From Cellulomonas sp. Root930 (GTDB lineage: Bacteria > Actinomycetota > Actinomycetes > Actinomycetales > Cellulomonadaceae), in NCBI GenBank assembly GCA_001429255.1, contig LMJI01000001.1, positions 2,893,879 to 2,957,878 on the forward strand: a DNA stretch of 64,000 nt. The letters are read 5' to 3'. Below are positions 1 through 8,659 of the stretch, piece after piece. The position numbers and the translations under genes were made by a program. The first letter of the stretch is position 1, and each line of letters begins with the position of its first letter. Below the pieces are notes generated by a model that worked only from the letters and a program-made list of their open reading frames with translations, was not told where the DNA came from and did no database searches.

Positions 1-1
1 C

Positions 2-499
2 GGGCCCGGCGCGAAGAACAAGGGCATGGCCCTCTTCCCGCGCCGCGTCGGAGGGCAGTACCTCGCCCTGTCGCGATGGGACCGCGAGAGCAACTCGCTG
101 GCGGCGTCCACCGACCTGCTGCACTGGGAGGACCTGGGCACCCTCAGTGCGCCGGTGTGGGCCTGGGAGATCATCCAGGTCGGGAACTGCGGGTCGCCGA
201 TCGAGACGCCCGAGGGCTGGCTCGTGCTCACGCACGGCGTCGGCCCGATGCGCCAGTACGGGATCGGCGCGATGCTCCTCGACCTCGACGACCCCCGACG
301 CGTGCGGGGCAGCCTCCGGTCGCCGCTGCTGACGCCGACGGCCGAGGAGCGCGACGGGTACGTGCCGAACGTCGTCTACACGTGCGGGGCGCTGCTGCAC
401 GGGGACACGCTCGTCCTGCCGTACGGCTGCAGCGACGCGGCCATCCGGGTCGCCCTGGTGGACGTGCCGCAGCTGCTCACGCAGATCCTCGCGGGCTGA
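2..499 (+). CDS. GH130-family glycoside phosphorylase/hydrolase, C-terminal part
   Basis: The frame is open from base 2, so the gene begins before the window and only about 165 C-terminal residues are seen. The text resembles the beta-propeller end of GH130 enzymes, which phosphorolyse or hydrolyse beta-mannosides and related glycosides in the cytoplasm: a segment LALSRWDRES followed by a 'WEIIQVGNCGSPIETPEGWL' blade, then HGVGPMRQYGIGAMLLDLDDP, then VPNVVYTCGALLHGDTLVLPYG, and the closing blade with YGCSDAAIRVALVDV. The catalytic aspartate blade lies outside the window, so the exact substrate cannot be judged. It ends 3 bp from the convergent ridA-type gene. Confidence 0.8.
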   Translation, partial: GPGAKNKGMALFPRRVGGQYLALSRWDRESNSLAASTDLLHWEDLGTLSAPVWAWEIIQVGNCGSPIETPEGWLVLTHGVGPMRQYGIGAMLLDLDDPRRVRGSLRSPLLTPTAEERDGYVPNVVYTCGALLHGDTLVLPYGCSDAAIRVALVDVPQLLTQILAG

Positions 500-502
500 G
501 GT

Positions 503-889
503 CTACGCGCCTGACACCGTGGCGACCGCCTCGATGGAGACGAGCAGGCCGCGCGGCAGGATCACGTTGGCGGGCGCCGACCGCGCCGGCGGCGGGGTGG
601 GCATGTGCCGCGCGTACACCGCGTTGAGGGCGCCGAAGTCGGCCACGTCGGCGTAGAAGATCGTGGTCTTGACCAGGTCGTCCATCGACGAGCCCGCAGC
701 ATCGAGCGTCGCCGCGAGGTTGCGCAGGGCGAGGTCGGTCTGCGCCTCGATGCCGTCGGGGATCTCGCCGGTGACCGGGTCGATCCCGGCCGTGCCCGAG
801 CAGAAGACGAACCCGCCCGCGACGATCGCCTGGCTGTAGGGACCGAGTGCTGCGGGCGCTGCGTCGGTGTGCACGCTCTGTCGGGTCAT
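503..889 (-). CDS. RidA/YjgF-family enamine/imine deaminase
   Basis: A 128-residue protein of the RidA (YER057c/UK114) family, small trimeric cytoplasmic enzymes that hydrolyse reactive 2-aminoacrylate and other imines formed by PLP enzymes. The N-terminal LGPYSQAIVAGGFVFCSG stretch, the central LRNLAATLDAAGSSMDDLVKTTIF helix and the C-terminal ILPRGLLVSIEAVA strand are all in place; the usual catalytic arginine near residue 105 of the family corresponds to the PAR/PRG region here. The start at MTRQS was chosen over an upstream in-frame ATG (925) because AGGAG sits 6-10 bases before it. Length matches the family. Confidence 0.9.
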   Translation of the reverse strand: MTRQSVHTDAAPAALGPYSQAIVAGGFVFCSGTAGIDPVTGEIPDGIEAQTDLALRNLAATLDAAGSSMDDLVKTTIFYADVADFGALNAVYARHMPTPPPARSAPANVILPRGLLVSIEAVATVSGA

Positions 890-958
890 GGCGTCTCCTG
901 GGCTGGTGGGAGGAACGCTCGCCATCGTCCTCTGCCCGTGCCCGACGCGGGAGGGGTG

Positions 959-1453
959 CTACCGGTCGGGGCCGCCCCGCTCGGGCATCCCCGGGTGGGT
1001 CGAGTCGTCGGGCATCTCGAACGTCCAGTCGGGGCCGCGCTGCCACCCACCGTCGTCGACCGCCTCGCGGATGGCCACCGCGGCCACCACCGCCCAGAGG
1101 ATCGAGAGGAGCACCGCTGCGGCGATGAGGGCCGCTCCGACGCAGACGCTGATGATCCCCCACCTGCGGGCGTTGGCCGACTCCCGTTGGGCGACCTCGG
1201 TGTCGGCGGCGCCGAACGCGCGGGCGGCGCGGTGCGAGGCCAGGAGGGCGGGGATGCCCGTCGGCCAGAACAGGATCATGCCCGCGATCACCCACCCGAC
1301 GGGTGCGGACGGCTCCGGGCGCTGGGGAGGGGCGGGCGGCCCGGGGACGTACTGCGCGGGAGGGGGTGGGGGAGCGGGGGCCGGGATCGGTCTGGTGGCC
1401 GGGCCGCCTGCGAGCGGGTCGGGGGTGGCGCTGGGACTCGGCTCGGTGGTCAT
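959..1453 (-). CDS. CD225/dispanin-type two-pass membrane protein
   Basis: A 164-residue protein with a proline-rich cytoplasmic-like N-terminus (about residues 5-50) and two membrane segments (about 53-73 and 98-128). The sequence between them, with an FWPTGIPALLASHRAARAF core followed by AQRESANARRWGI, is the CD225 (dispanin) pattern common in actinobacteria; function in bacteria is not established. The ATG was chosen because GGGAGGAA lies just upstream; the open frame runs further upstream but without a signal. A hydrophilic acidic tail follows the second segment. It lies between ridA and the tetR gene, all on the minus strand, with 65 bp to the tetR stop, so it could be read with tetR or alone. 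Confidence 0.8.
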   Translation of the reverse strand: MTTEPSPSATPDPLAGGPATRPIPAPAPPPPPAQYVPGPPAPPQRPEPSAPVGWVIAGMILFWPTGIPALLASHRAARAFGAADTEVAQRESANARRWGIISVCVGAALIAAAVLLSILWAVVAAVAIREAVDDGGWQRGPDWTFEMPDDSTHPGMPERGGPDR

Positions 1454-1518
1454 GATTCCTCCCGTGCGACGCGACTGTGCACTCCACCGTAGGACCGTCG
1501 CCTGGGACGTGGCTGTGT

Positions 1519-2085
1519 CTATCCGGGCAGCAGCAGGGGTCGCAGCAGGACGAGCGCCTGGTCCACCGACTCCTTCGCCTGCGCGGCCCCCAGGGACGTC
1601 GCCACCACCCCGTAGACCATGCGCTGCGCGAGGAGGACGTCCGCCACGCTCAGCCGGGGACTGACCAGCCCCGCGGCCTGCGCACGCGGCAGTGTCGCGG
1701 CGACGAAGGTCGGCAGGCGTTCGCCGATGTCGGTCTCCGGCAGGTTGCGGCGGGCGTCCAGGAACATCTCCACGAAGGCGGACTCCTCGACGGTGAGCTC
1801 CACGAGCCGTGACCACAGGCGCACGAACGCGTCGTCGTCGGGGAGCGCGGCGATCGCCTCGAGCTCGGCCAGGTGCTCCTCGAACACCGCGAACGCCAGG
1901 TCGAGCCGGGTCGGGAAGTGCCGGTACAGCACGCCCTGGCCGACCCCGGCGCTCTGCGCGATGGCGCTCAACGGGGCGTGGTACCCGCGGTCGGCGAACA
2001 CCCGGCGGGCGGCGTCCAGGATGGCGCGCCGGTTCTCCGGCGCGGCGGCCGGACCTCGGTTGCTTGTGCGCGGCGGCGTGGGCAT
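1519..2085 (-). CDS. TetR-family transcriptional regulator
   Basis: A 188-residue TetR protein. The N-terminal helix-turn-helix is at about residues 18-62 (RRAILDAARRVFADRGY, then LSAIAQSAGVGQGVLYRHFP). The C-terminal ligand domain ends in VVATSLGAAQAKESVDQALVLLRPLL. The gene looks leaderless: on its own strand TAGGAT (plus-strand 2092-2097) is followed by six bases and the ATG. It is divergent from the KstD-like flavoprotein gene, and a perfect inverted repeat lies between them (2103-2120), so it probably represses both itself and that gene. The inducer is unknown; a steroid or other ring compound is a guess from the neighbour. Confidence 0.92.
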   Translation of the reverse strand: MPTPPRTSNRGPAAAPENRRAILDAARRVFADRGYHAPLSAIAQSAGVGQGVLYRHFPTRLDLAFAVFEEHLAELEAIAALPDDDAFVRLWSRLVELTVEESAFVEMFLDARRNLPETDIGERLPTFVAATLPRAQAAGLVSPRLSVADVLLAQRMVYGVVATSLGAAQAKESVDQALVLLRPLLLPG

Positions 2086-2102
2086 GATGGCATCCTAGAC
2101 AT

Positions 2103-2120
2103 CCGGACAATGCTGTCCGG
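2103..2120. promoter_or_regulatory. TetR operator: CCGGACA-4-TGTCCGG
   Basis: A perfect 7-bp inverted repeat with a 4-base spacer (ATGC) centred in the 54-bp gap between the divergent tetR and flavoprotein genes. It covers the expected -35/spacer region of the tetR promoter and lies about 20 bases before the flavoprotein start, as expected for a repressor acting in both directions. That this TetR binds it is inference from position and symmetry. Confidence 0.65.
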
Positions 2121-2139
2121 TTACCCGAAGGAGCACTCG

Positions 2140-3780
2140 ATGCCGGATCTCTTCGACCACACCTACGACGTCGTCGTCGTGGGCTCCGGCGGCGCGGGGT
2201 TCGCCGCAGCCATGGGCGCTGCCGACGAGGGGCTGAGCGTGCTCATGATCGAGTCCACCGACAAGTGGGGCGGGAGCACCGCGATGTCGGGCGGCGGCCT
2301 GTGGCTGCCGAACAGCCCGGTCATGCAGCGCGCCGGCGCGGGCGACTCGCGCGAGGAGGCGCTGACCTACCTGGAGGCGACCGTCGGCGACGACTACCTG
2401 GCCACCTCGCGGGAGCGCAAGGAGGCGTTCGTCGACGGCGTCGCGGACTTCGTCACCACCGCCGAGAAGTACGGCATGCGCTTCGCCCGCGCCGCCGACT
2501 ACCCGGACTACTACCCCGAGCTGCCCGGCGGGAAGATCGGCCGAGCCGTCGAGGTCGAGCCGTTCGACGCCCGGAAGATCGGCGCGTGGTGGCGGACCAC
2601 CCGGGCGATGATGCCGCTGCCGCTCAAGACGGACGACGTCTGGCTCCTCGGCCGCTCCTGGTCCACGCCCTCGGGGTTCGTGCGCGGTGCCCAGTTCGTC
2701 TTCCGCACCCTCGGCGGTGCGGTGCGCGGCAAGAAGCTCGTCGGCACGGGCGCGGCGCTGGCGTGCTCGTTCCTCGACATCGTGGTGCAGAAGCAGCGCA
2801 CGCCTCTCTGGCTGAACGCCCCGCTCGAGGAACTCGTCGTCGAGGACGGACGCGTGGTCGGCGTCCGCACCACGCAGGGCGGCAAGACCGTGTCGATCCG
2901 TGCGAACCGCGGCGTGGTCCTCGCCGCGGGCGGGTTCGACCACAACACCGTCCTGCGGCAGAAGTACCAGGGGATCGACGGCCACCCGTCCGGCAACCCG
3001 GGCAACCTCGGGGCGACGCTCGACCTCGCCCAGGAGCTCGGTGCCGCGGTCGAGCTCATGGACGACGCGTGGTGGGGCGCCTCGGTGGCCCCCGCGCCGG
3101 GTGAGAGCCCGGGGTTCCTCGTCGGTGAGCGTTCGATGCCCTACTCGATCCTGGTGGACTCCGAGGGGGACCGGTTCGCCAACGAGTCCGAGTCGTACGT
3201 CGACCTCGGCCACCACATGCTCGAGCACGACAGGGACGGCACCTACTGGATCGTCGCCGACACGCGCCACGCCCGCCGGTACCTGCGCAGCTATGCGATG
3301 GACCCGCGCTCCACCAAGGCCATGGCGGAGGCGGGGACGATGGTCAAGGCGGCGACCCCGGGAGAGCTAGCCAGGAAGATGGGGATCGACGCCGAGCGGC
3401 TGCGGGCAACGTTCGAGCGGTTCAACGGCTTCGCCCGGTCCGGCGTCGACGCCGACTTCGGCCGCGGCAACTCGGCGTACGACCGCTACTACGGCGACCC
3501 GACCGTGCACCCGAACCCGTGCCTGGGCCCGCTGGAGAAGGGGCCGTTCACGGCGTTCCAGGTGGTCGTGGGCGACCTGGGGACCAAGGGCGGCGTGGTC
3601 ACCGACGCGGACGCCCGCGTGCTGCGCGAGGACGGCTCGGTCATCGAGGGGCTGTACTCGGCCGGCAACAACTCCGCCTCGGTCATGGGTCGGACCTACC
3701 CCGGCCCCGGGTCGACCATCGGACCGGCCACGGTGTTCGGTCTGCGCGCCGCCCGCCACCTGGGCCGCGACCGCAGCTGA
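2140..3780 (+). CDS. KstD-like FAD-dependent oxidoreductase
   Basis: A 546-residue flavoprotein of the fumarate reductase/3-ketosteroid 1-dehydrogenase type. The dinucleotide motif GSGGAG is at residues 15-20, MSGGGLWLPN follows near 50, and the C-terminal FAD-binding signature YSAGNNSASVMG then PGPGSTIGPATVFG near 510-535 is typical of KstD-family enzymes, which put a double bond into the A ring of steroids using FAD. Without its substrate-site residues checked, 'KstD-like' is as far as the call should go; other members act on non-steroid enones. Start: ATG after GAAGGAG. The neighbouring TetR and the operator between them suggest substrate induction. A short hairpin follows the stop. Confidence 0.82.
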   Translation: MPDLFDHTYDVVVVGSGGAGFAAAMGAADEGLSVLMIESTDKWGGSTAMSGGGLWLPNSPVMQRAGAGDSREEALTYLEATVGDDYLATSRERKEAFVDGVADFVTTAEKYGMRFARAADYPDYYPELPGGKIGRAVEVEPFDARKIGAWWRTTRAMMPLPLKTDDVWLLGRSWSTPSGFVRGAQFVFRTLGGAVRGKKLVGTGAALACSFLDIVVQKQRTPLWLNAPLEELVVEDGRVVGVRTTQGGKTVSIRANRGVVLAAGGFDHNTVLRQKYQGIDGHPSGNPGNLGATLDLAQELGAAVELMDDAWWGASVAPAPGESPGFLVGERSMPYSILVDSEGDRFANESESYVDLGHHMLEHDRDGTYWIVADTRHARRYLRSYAMDPRSTKAMAEAGTMVKAATPGELARKMGIDAERLRATFERFNGFARSGVDADFGRGNSAYDRYYGDPTVHPNPCLGPLEKGPFTAFQVVVGDLGTKGGVVTDADARVLREDGSVIEGLYSAGNNSASVMGRTYPGPGSTIGPATVFGLRAARHLGRDRS

Positions 3781-3788
3781 GGACCCCG

Positions 3789-3810
3789 CGCCTGTCGCAC
3801 AGGACAGGCG
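3789..3810 (+). terminator. Hairpin after the flavoprotein gene
   Basis: CGCCTGTC and GACAGGCG form a perfect 8-bp stem around a 6-base loop, starting 9 bases after the stop codon. No T run follows, as is usual in such GC-rich genomes. Confidence 0.5.
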
Positions 3811-3865
3811 TCCATGTCATCTCGTGGGACCAGATCTCACCCTGTGACATCCTGCACGGTGCCAT

Positions 3866-3893
3866 TTGTGGACAGACCTACGCACAGTACGTA
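3866..3893 (+). promoter_or_regulatory. Possible promoter of the beta-glucan synthase operon
   Basis: TTGTGG, 16 bases, then TACGTA lies in the 280-bp gap between the flavoprotein hairpin and the synthase start; the region is the least GC-rich in the vicinity. This would give a leader of about 160 bases. A small CTACG/CGTAG repeat spans the -10. Weak match; the rest of the gap (3895-4060) shows no further clear signal. Confidence 0.3.
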
Positions 3894-4060
3894 GCGTCCT
3901 GCACAACACAGAGGCGGCGGCGCCAGTCGAGATCCGGTCACACCGGAGTCCGACGGCCGTCGCCTTCCGTGCTCCTGGCGCCAGCGTCGCCGTCACACCG
4001 GTCAGGTGGACCCGTGAGTCCACCCGGCCGTCCGACCGGACGACCGAAGGGTGCGACCCC

Positions 4061-5761
4061 ATGGCAACGACGTTCGACAAGCTCCTGCTGGAACCTCGAC
4101 GCACCGAGCAGCTGACGATCAAACCCACCCGGACCGCCGAGAACGAGTCGGCCCAGAGCCCGTCCCTCATGCTGCTCGTCCTGCTCGCCTGCGCCGGCGT
4201 GATCATCTACGCGGTCTTCCTGCTCAACCCGGCCAACCGGGGCGACTGGCTGCCGTACACGCTGGTCATGGTGGCCGAGTCCGTGCTCGTGGCGCACGCC
4301 CTGCTGGCGATGTGGACCGTGCTGTCCAGCGGGCACAACCCTCGCGGCTTCGCCTTCCACCACGCCCAGGATCGCCTCTACGACCTGGCGGAGATCATCC
4401 GCGACGGCACGGAGAAGCAGCCGCAGGCATGGCGGATGTACCTGCAGGAGTGGCCGATCAGCGTCGACGTCTTCATCACGACGTACGGCGAGGATCTCGC
4501 CACCATCCGACGGACGGTCTCCGCCGCGGTGGCGATGCAGGGCCGGCACGACACCTGGATCCTCGACGACGGCCGGTCCGACGCGGTCCGCGACCTCGCG
4601 GCCCAGCTCGGGGCGCGCTACGTCCGACGGCTGTCGAGCAACGGCGCCAAGGCGGGGAACATCAACCACGCCCTGTCGATCGCCAAGGGTGACTTCTTCG
4701 TCATCTTCGACGCCGACTTCGTGCCGCTCCCGCAGTTCCTGCACGAGACCGTGCCGTTCTTCGCCACCGACGACGTCGCCTTCGTGCAGACGCCACAGGT
4801 GTACGGCAACCTCGACACCGTCATCTCGAAGGGCGCCGGCTACATGCAGTCGGTGTTCTACAAGTTCATCCAGCCGGGCCGGAACCGGTTCAACGCCGCA
4901 TTCTCCGTGGGGACCAACGTCATCTACCGGCGCGCGGCCGCGGACTCGATCGGTGGCATCTACTCCGACTCCAAGTCGGAGGACGTCTGGACGTCGCTCA
5001 TGCTCCACGAGAACGGCTGGCGGACGGTCTACATCCCGACCGAGCTGGCCGTGGGGGACACCCCGGAGACCGTCGAGGCGTACACCAAGCAGCAGCTGCG
5101 CTGGGCGACGGGCGGCTTCGAGATCATGCTCACCCACAACCCGCTGTCCCCGAAGCGGAACCTGACCATGGACCAGCGGCTGCAGTACCTGGTGACGTCG
5201 ACCCACTACCTCACGGGCATCGCGCCCCTGCTGCTGATCCTCGTGCCGCCGCTGCAGATCTACTTCAACCTGACGCCGATGAACCTGACCATCACGCCGC
5301 TCACGTGGCTGCTCTACTACGCGGGCTTCTACGTGATGCAGATCCTCGTGGCGTTCTACACGCTCGGGTCGTTCCGGTGGCAGGTGCTCCTGCTCGCCGC
5401 CGTGTCGTTCCCGATCTACACCCGCGCGCTCGTCAACGCGGTGCTGCGCAGGGACCAGAAGTGGCACGTGACCGGCCAGAAGGGCGCCTACCGGTCGCCG
5501 TTCGCGTTCATGGTGCCGCAGGTCCTGTTCTTCCAGTTCCTGCTGATCACCACGGTGGTCGGGGTGTGGAAGGACCTCGGCAACGGGTACCCGAGCCTCG
5601 CCGTCGCGTGGAACGCCACCAACACCCTGATCCTCGGAGGCTTCGTCGTCACCGCCTGGAGGGAAGGGCACCACGCTCGCGCGGCCGTCAGGGCGCAGCG
5701 CACGCCGCGCCACGCCGACGCACCCGTCCTCGCCACCGCACTCCCCGGAGGTGCCGCATGA
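4061..5761 (+). CDS. Processive GT2 beta-glucan synthase, curdlan/cellulose synthase type
   Basis: A 566-residue inner-membrane glycosyltransferase that should polymerise UDP-glucose into a beta-glucan and export it through its own membrane channel. The catalytic signature is complete: DDG at 169-171, DAD at 217-219, SED at 306-308 and QQLRW at 344-348. Two membrane helices precede the catalytic domain (about 36-56 and 64-88) and four or more follow it (from about 375 to 540). Unlike typical BcsA it has no C-terminal PilZ domain, and it has SED where cellulose synthases usually have TED. The two coupled downstream genes encode a membrane-fusion-like protein and a GH81 endo-beta-1,3-glucanase, which argues for a beta-1,3-glucan (curdlan-like) product; a cellulose or mixed-linkage product cannot be excluded from motifs alone. 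Start: ATG, weak ribosome site. Confidence 0.85.
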   Translation: MATTFDKLLLEPRRTEQLTIKPTRTAENESAQSPSLMLLVLLACAGVIIYAVFLLNPANRGDWLPYTLVMVAESVLVAHALLAMWTVLSSGHNPRGFAFHHAQDRLYDLAEIIRDGTEKQPQAWRMYLQEWPISVDVFITTYGEDLATIRRTVSAAVAMQGRHDTWILDDGRSDAVRDLAAQLGARYVRRLSSNGAKAGNINHALSIAKGDFFVIFDADFVPLPQFLHETVPFFATDDVAFVQTPQVYGNLDTVISKGAGYMQSVFYKFIQPGRNRFNAAFSVGTNVIYRRAAADSIGGIYSDSKSEDVWTSLMLHENGWRTVYIPTELAVGDTPETVEAYTKQQLRWATGGFEIMLTHNPLSPKRNLTMDQRLQYLVTSTHYLTGIAPLLLILVPPLQIYFNLTPMNLTITPLTWLLYYAGFYVMQILVAFYTLGSFRWQVLLLAAVSFPIYTRALVNAVLRRDQKWHVTGQKGAYRSPFAFMVPQVLFFQFLLITTVVGVWKDLGNGYPSLAVAWNATNTLILGGFVVTAWREGHHARAAVRAQRTPRHADAPVLATALPGGAA

Positions 5762-6489
5762 CCTGGACCAGCCGCATCCGACTGTTCGCGGGGATGATCC
5801 TCGTGCTCGTGCTCTGTGCCCTCGCCACCTACCAGCTGAACCAGACGCGCGGGGTCGCCGTGAGCGACTCCGCACAGATCCTCGCCAAGTCCTACGGCGT
5901 CGGGACGCCGTACGCGGGACTCGTCGTCGACCAGCTCGTCGACGTCGGTGACGACGTGAGCACCGGCGACCCGCTCTTCGTGATCGACTCGGCCACGCTG
6001 CAGTACGACGTGAAGAACGGCTTCGCGCGCACGTCGACCGAGGCGACGCAGATCGACGCCGACGGACGCCTCGTGGTCCTGGCCACCGGCGACGGGGTCG
6101 TCACGGAGATCGCCTCCGAGCGCGGCACCTTCGTCCAGTCGGCCACCCAGCTGGCCACCGTGCAGCGAGCGGACACGCTGTACGTGCAGGCCGAGTACAC
6201 CCTCACCCCGAAGGAGTACGCACGGGTGGCGGACGACGCCACCGTCTCGGTCGTGCTGCCCAACCAGAGCGCCATCACGGTGCACGTCTCGGAGGTCAAG
6301 GTCGAGACCGTCGCGGGCGCCGCCCAGGCGGTGCTGATCCTGTCCGGCGACTCCCTCGAGGACGGGGCCCAGAACGGGCTCGTGTCCGCGGGCACGCCGG
6401 TCACCGCCGAGCTGCACCTGGAGAACGACGGGCTGGTGACGCGGACCGCGGCCGCCGTGAAGACCTACGTGGGAGGACTCTTCGGATGA
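5758..6489 (+). CDS. HlyD/biotinyl-lipoyl-like membrane-anchored protein of the glucan operon
   Basis: A 243-residue protein with one N-terminal membrane segment (about residues 8-24) and an extracytoplasmic part of membrane-fusion type. A half biotinyl-lipoyl hairpin is visible around residues 48-75 (PYAGLVVDQLVDVGDDVSTG, then DPLFVIDS) and its partner strand around 100-125 (DGVVTEIASERGTFVQ), followed by a beta-barrel-like region with VSVVLPNQSAITVHV. This is the layout of Alg44/HlyD-like adaptors that work with processive synthases; a coiled-coil arm is absent. Its ATG overlaps the synthase TGA by 4 bp and its own TGA overlaps the next ATG by 4 bp, so the three products are translationally coupled. 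A role in guiding or stabilising the nascent glucan is inferred. Confidence 0.75.
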   Translation: MTWTSRIRLFAGMILVLVLCALATYQLNQTRGVAVSDSAQILAKSYGVGTPYAGLVVDQLVDVGDDVSTGDPLFVIDSATLQYDVKNGFARTSTEATQIDADGRLVVLATGDGVVTEIASERGTFVQSATQLATVQRADTLYVQAEYTLTPKEYARVADDATVSVVLPNQSAITVHVSEVKVETVAGAAQAVLILSGDSLEDGAQNGLVSAGTPVTAELHLENDGLVTRTAAAVKTYVGGLFG

Positions 6490-8648
6490 CGACTCGAACG
6501 ACAGGACCCCTGACCGAGGTACGCCCCCCGCCCACGTCGCGCCGGCGGTGGTGGGTGATCGGCGTGGCCGCAGCCGTCGTGGTCACGTTGGCCGCGGTGC
6601 TCGTCGTGGTCGCGCCCTGGGCGGACGACGACGAGACCGCGGATGGTGACGGTGCTGCCGGACCCGGGTCGGCCCCGGTCTCCGACGTGACCGGCCCGCC
6701 GGACGCGACCCCGCCCGAGGTGGACTCCGCAGCGCTCGTCGCCGCGGTCCCCGCCGAGGCGGTGGCCAAGATCGATCCCGTGCGACTCGCCCCCGGCGTG
6801 GTGCCGCCCAGCAACCGCTGGTACAGCGGTCTGGTGTTCGGCGACCAGCCGCAGCCGGTGTTCGCCGAGCCGCTGTCGTTCGGGCTCACCGACTCGGGCT
6901 TCACGCTCGGTCTGCCCGCACCGACGGTGGACGCGAAGGTGATCATCGCGCCGCACGTCCCGGCCGTGACCGTGGACGCCGGGGCTACCTCCGCGCAGGT
7001 CAGCGCTGCGGACCCGGTGAGCGTGACGATCGACCTGCTCGACGCGTCGGGCGCGGTGCTCGGCAAGGTCGTGCTGGCGGCGGGCTCGCCGTTCGTCAGC
7101 TTCACCGCGGCGCAGGACGTGACACTGGGCTCCACGGTGGCCGGCGGCACGTTCGCGCCCGGTGACGACGGCGCCGCTACCGCGGACGCGGGCACGTCGC
7201 AGTGGGGGCTGGTCGGCGGCACGACCGACGGCGGGTCGACCACCCTGGGCGCCGGAGAGAGCGCGTCCTGGTACGCGCTGCCGCCGGACGCCACTCCGGA
7301 GGCCGCCACCGCGCTGCGGACCGCTGCGGCCGACCCGGTCACGGGCGTCGACGTGACCTACGGCGTGGACGACACCGTCGCCCGGACCACCCTCACCTAC
7401 CGCACCGCCGGGGGATCGCCGACCGCGTACGTGCTCATGCCCCACCACCGCGTCGGCGACCAGCCGGAGCGCACGGACTGCGGGCTCGGCGCCTACCCGA
7501 GCGTCTACGGGGACCTGGAGCTGTGCGCCGGGTCGCAGCTGTCGTCGTTCGCGCCGGCCGTTCCCGCGGCGCGCGAGCTCGACCTGGACGGCATCTCCGA
7601 CGACCAGCGCGCGGCGATCGTCGACGCGCTGGCGACGGACGTCGCGGGCACCCCGGCCTTCCCGTCGGACACGTACTTCGGCGGCAAGGCGCTCAACCGT
7701 GCGGCGTCGCTCGTCGTGCTCGGGGAGCAGCTGGGGGTGCCCGACGTCGTGGCGGAGCTGAGGTCCACGACGGTCGACGCGCTGACGGAGTGGGCCGAGC
7801 CGGACGGGTGCACCCGCCGTGACGCTCGGTGCGTCGTGTACGACGAGACCGCGCTCTCGGCGATCGGGCTCACCCCGTCCTTCGGGTCGGACGAGCTCAA
7901 CGACCACCACTTCCACTACGGCTACATCCTCGCGGCGGCGGGTCTGCTCGCGCAGGACGACCCGGCACTGGCGGCCCGGCTCGCGCCGGTGATGAACCTG
8001 CTCGCGCAGGACATCGCGGCGGCACTGCCGTCGGACGAGCTGCCGCAGCTGCGGTCGTTCGACCCGTACGCCGGCCACTCGTGGGCGTCGGGCACCTCCC
8101 CGTTCGCGGACGGGAACAACCAGGAGTCGTCGTCCGAGGCGGTCACCGCGTGGAACGGCCTGGGCCTGTGGGCGCAGGCGTCGGACCAGCCGGAGCTCGC
8201 CACGGAGGCCACCTGGCTGGCGTCGACCGAGGCGCTGACCGCCCGGACGTACTGGACGGCGCCGGACCTCGAGCAGTTCGAGGGCTTCGAGCACACGATG
8301 GTGTCCCTGAACTGGGGCGGCAAGCGGGACTACGCGACGTGGTTCAGCCCTGAGCCCAGCGCCATCCTCGGCATCCAGCTCATCCCGATGGGCCCGGTGC
8401 AGTCCGGCATGGCCGAGGGGGTGGCACCGGAGCAGATCCGGGCCTCGGTCGAGGAGGCGACACCGGGCGGGTACGGCGTGCAGTTCGGCGGCTACCTGCT
8501 GATGTACCGGGCGCTCGCCGGCGCGGACGACGCGGCGGCGGCCTGGCAGGAGGCGGTGAGCCTGCCGGACGTGGGGGTCGACGACGGCAGCTCGCGATCA
8601 GCCATGCTGGCGTTCATCGCGTCCGCGCAGGCCGGCTCCGGAGGCTGA
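6486..8648 (+). CDS. Membrane-anchored GH81 endo-beta-1,3-glucanase
   Basis: A 720-residue GH81 enzyme, which cleaves beta-1,3-glucan (curdlan, laminarin) with inversion. A single uncleaved-looking membrane anchor at about residues 21-45 (preceded by RRRWW) is followed by an acid-rich linker, so the catalytic domain probably sits outside the membrane. The GH81 signature is clear: the NDHHFHYGY motif with its aspartate at about 473, then GHSWASG and the NNQESSSE motif with glutamates at about 547 and 551, then WFSPEPSAILGIQLIP. It is the third gene of the synthase operon with a 4-bp overlap, comparable in position to the endoglucanase of cellulose-synthase operons, where the hydrolase edits or releases the chain. 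A hairpin terminator follows. Confidence 0.9.
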   Translation: MTTRTTGPLTEVRPPPTSRRRWWVIGVAAAVVVTLAAVLVVVAPWADDDETADGDGAAGPGSAPVSDVTGPPDATPPEVDSAALVAAVPAEAVAKIDPVRLAPGVVPPSNRWYSGLVFGDQPQPVFAEPLSFGLTDSGFTLGLPAPTVDAKVIIAPHVPAVTVDAGATSAQVSAADPVSVTIDLLDASGAVLGKVVLAAGSPFVSFTAAQDVTLGSTVAGGTFAPGDDGAATADAGTSQWGLVGGTTDGGSTTLGAGESASWYALPPDATPEAATALRTAAADPVTGVDVTYGVDDTVARTTLTYRTAGGSPTAYVLMPHHRVGDQPERTDCGLGAYPSVYGDLELCAGSQLSSFAPAVPAARELDLDGISDDQRAAIVDALATDVAGTPAFPSDTYFGGKALNRAASLVVLGEQLGVPDVVAELRSTTVDALTEWAEPDGCTRRDARCVVYDETALSAIGLTPSFGSDELNDHHFHYGYILAAAGLLAQDDPALAARLAPVMNLLAQDIAAALPSDELPQLRSFDPYAGHSWASGTSPFADGNNQESSSEAVTAWNGLGLWAQASDQPELATEATWLASTEALTARTYWTAPDLEQFEGFEHTMVSLNWGGKRDYATWFSPEPSAILGIQLIPMGPVQSGMAEGVAPEQIRASVEEATPGGYGVQFGGYLLMYRALAGADDAAAAWQEAVSLPDVGVDDGSSRSAMLAFIASAQAGSGG

Positions 8649-8659
8649 CGGCCACCTCC

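Noticed and set aside
4061..5761. Calling the GT2 enzyme a cellulose synthase BcsA
   Set aside because: No PilZ domain, SED in place of TED, no bcsB/bcsZ neighbours, and a GH81 beta-1,3-glucanase in the operon.
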